Positions 62,708 through 64,000 of a stretch of DNA of 64,000 bases are shown here, piece after piece (the stretch's first letter is position 1; each line of letters opens with the position of its first letter). The translations under genes were made by a program, and so were the position numbers. Origin of the DNA: Desmodesmus armatus (lineage: Eukaryota; Chlorophyta; Chlorophyceae; Sphaeropleales; Scenedesmaceae); the NCBI GenBank assembly GCA_007449985.2, contig VIIQ02000191.1:1-64000 (forward strand), given 5' to 3'. Below the pieces are notes generated by a model. The model was given only the letters and a program-made list of their open reading frames with translations. It ran no database searches and had not been told where the DNA came from.

Positions 62708-64000
62708 CTAGGCAAAAAAGAGACGAACTGGATGGTGCTGACACATGTCTCTGAGGTCAGCCCCACTCACCTCACTTGTCAGAGTAACCTCCCGGTGGTT
62801 GTTATTTCTGAGGAAGTCAAGGGGGTGAGCAGGTGCATTGACTGGGCCCATGTAGCACAGCCGTGTCAGCTGCTTCAGCTGTGTCAGCTGCAGCAGCAGC
62901 CCCTCCTTGTCAGAATGAGGACCAAACAAAGGGTAGAACAGAGCCAAGCCCCTCAGCCCTGTCAGCTGGCACACCAGCGGCAGGCGCTTGACTGCGGCAT
63001 CATCTTGAGCATGCCAGGACAGTGTGTGAAGCCCGCTCAGCTTCTGCAGTGAGCTCAGCAGGTTGGTGCTGTGCTGTGGCTCTGAGTCACACGAGTCACC
63101 CATTGCCAAGCATGATAGGCCAGGGCAGCAGCTGACCAGGCTGCTGCCGTCAGGCCCTGGGTCAAGTGTGCCTGCCGGCTGGGATACTGCAGAGATGCAC
63201 AGGGTGCGCAGCTCTGGCAGCTGCCTGCCAGCAGCGATGATGTGCTGCCATGCCCCTGTCGGCAGTTGGCAGCATTGGATGTTGAGGTAGTCCAGCTTGC
63301 TGCCGGCTGTCAGGGCCGAGTAGGCTGCTGCAGGAGGGTTGCCCTCCTCAATAGGGCGTAGGCTCTTGGACAGGTTGAGGTGTGTCAGCTGAAGGTGGGA
63401 GAGCTCGGCCATCATCTGCGTCACCCCTGCTGCACCACCAGATATGCTGCACTTGTACATGAGCAGGTGCTGCAGCTGGGTCTTGCCAGCCAGTGCTCCT
63501 GGCTCAAAGCTGACGCGATCCAACTCCATGCGCGTGAGGTGGTGGTTGGCGGACAGGTTCCTGGCTGTGATCCTTGCGCCAAGCCATCCCGACTCGGCAA
63601 GACGAAGGTCCGCCAAATGGGTCAGGGCCTGCAGGGGGTTCATGTCCAAGCCATCTTCCTCCTCCGCCTCGCTCTCCTCCCCCTGCTCATCTTCCTCCCC
63701 ATGCCTGTCTTTGTTCTTCTCAGGCGGCCGCAGAGGGGTGACACAAAGCTCAAGGTAAGTGAGTTGCTGTAGTTGCTGCAGCACGCGACTGGGCAGGTGG
63801 CAGGAGATAGAGTAGAGGCACAGGTGCTCCAGCCCAACAGGCAGCTGTGACAGAGCCCGAGCACGCTCATCCTGATCCCCGTAGGCCTCAAGGATTCTGC
63901 AACTGATGAGGCGCAGCATCTTCAGGTCTGCTGTTCCAGGGCCCAGCACGCCCTCGAAGCCGTTGCCTGGCTGCAGCTGCACTTTCAGCAGGGTGCCGGA
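62708..64000 (-). CDS. Leucine-rich-repeat protein, 3' part (5' end outside window)
   Basis: A single open frame runs from the window edge (no start codon needed; the frame is open to base 64,000) to TAG at 62,708, at least 430 residues. It holds irregular leucine-rich repeats of 23-28 residues, such as LEHLCLYSISCHLPS, LTYLELCVTPL, LTHLADLRLAESGW, LTRMELDRVSF, LTHLNLSKSLR, LRTLCISAVSQ and LRGLALFYPLF. An acidic insert (EEDEQGEESEAEEEDG) interrupts them near residue 90. The pattern is that of cytosolic RI-like or F-box-associated LRR proteins that are numerous in chlorophyte algae; a partner or F-box cannot be judged without the N-terminus. No intron is visible in this part. Confidence 0.75.
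   Translation of the reverse strand, partial: SGTLLKVQLQPGNGFEGVLGPGTADLKMLRLISCRILEAYGDQDERARALSQLPVGLEHLCLYSISCHLPSRVLQQLQQLTYLELCVTPLRPPEKNKDRHGEEDEQGEESEAEEEDGLDMNPLQALTHLADLRLAESGWLGARITARNLSANHHLTRMELDRVSFEPGALAGKTQLQHLLMYKCSISGGAAGVTQMMAELSHLQLTHLNLSKSLRPIEEGNPPAAAYSALTAGSKLDYLNIQCCQLPTGAWQHIIAAGRQLPELRTLCISAVSQPAGTLDPGPDGSSLVSCCPGLSCLAMGDSCDSEPQHSTNLLSSLQKLSGLHTLSWHAQDDAAVKRLPLVCQLTGLRGLALFYPLFGPHSDKEGLLLQLTQLKQLTRLCYMGPVNAPAHPLDFLRNNNHREVTLTSEVSGADLRDMCQHHPVRLFFA

Overview
This window looks like nuclear DNA from a unicellular green alga, probably class Chlorophyceae and possibly a Scenedesmus-type (Sphaeropleales) species. Genes are split by many GT-AG introns, coding sequence is GC-rich, and CAG/CTG runs are everywhere. 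Short CCCTAAA telomere-type blocks occur inside introns, and encoded proteins are eukaryotic (RAD54, a heparanase-like GH79 protein, a DUF3754 membrane protein, a cyclic-nucleotide-binding protein, an LRR protein). I saw no bacterial operon signals. Species assignment is inference only.

Layout. 1-3,270: CAG/CTG-saturated DNA whose gene structure I could not resolve. 3,278-8,173 (minus): Gln-rich exons and a short C-terminal pair of exons, probably the 3' part of the next gene, separated by a C/G-rich minisatellite. 8,544-19,643 (minus): an 18-exon protein whose cyclic-nucleotide-binding domains are each broken by long low-complexity inserts. 20,267-27,783 (minus): a secreted GH79-type glycoside hydrolase with a Gln-rich N-terminal insert and long C-terminal tail. 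28,596-45,995 (plus): a 17-exon DUF3754 gene. Its tenth intron (35,759-42,458) hosts a complete Crypton-type tyrosine-recombinase gene at 36,445-42,015. 48,528-51,485 (plus): a membrane-anchored methyltransferase. 51,762-60,053 (plus): an 18-exon RAD54 recombination helicase. 62,708-64,000 (minus): the 3' part of an LRR protein gene. Exon phases close for the GH79, DUF3754, Crypton, methyltransferase and RAD54 models. They also close for the cyclic-nucleotide gene, except for one exon.

Two observations stand out. First, the Crypton: the R...HxxR...Y recombinase residues and a GCR1_C-like C-terminal domain are present, oppositely oriented clusters of a GTCCGCA motif lie at both ends, and an exact 9-bp direct repeat flanks them. 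Second, introns in at least three genes contain extra degenerate copies ('echoes') of the adjacent exon edge including its splice site, at about a dozen independent sites. This suggests introns here grow by tandem duplication across exon-intron boundaries, leaving arrays of decoy splice sites. A dispersed hairpin repeat family with pentanucleotide tails and two G-rich intronic minisatellites add to the picture of an intron landscape under active expansion.
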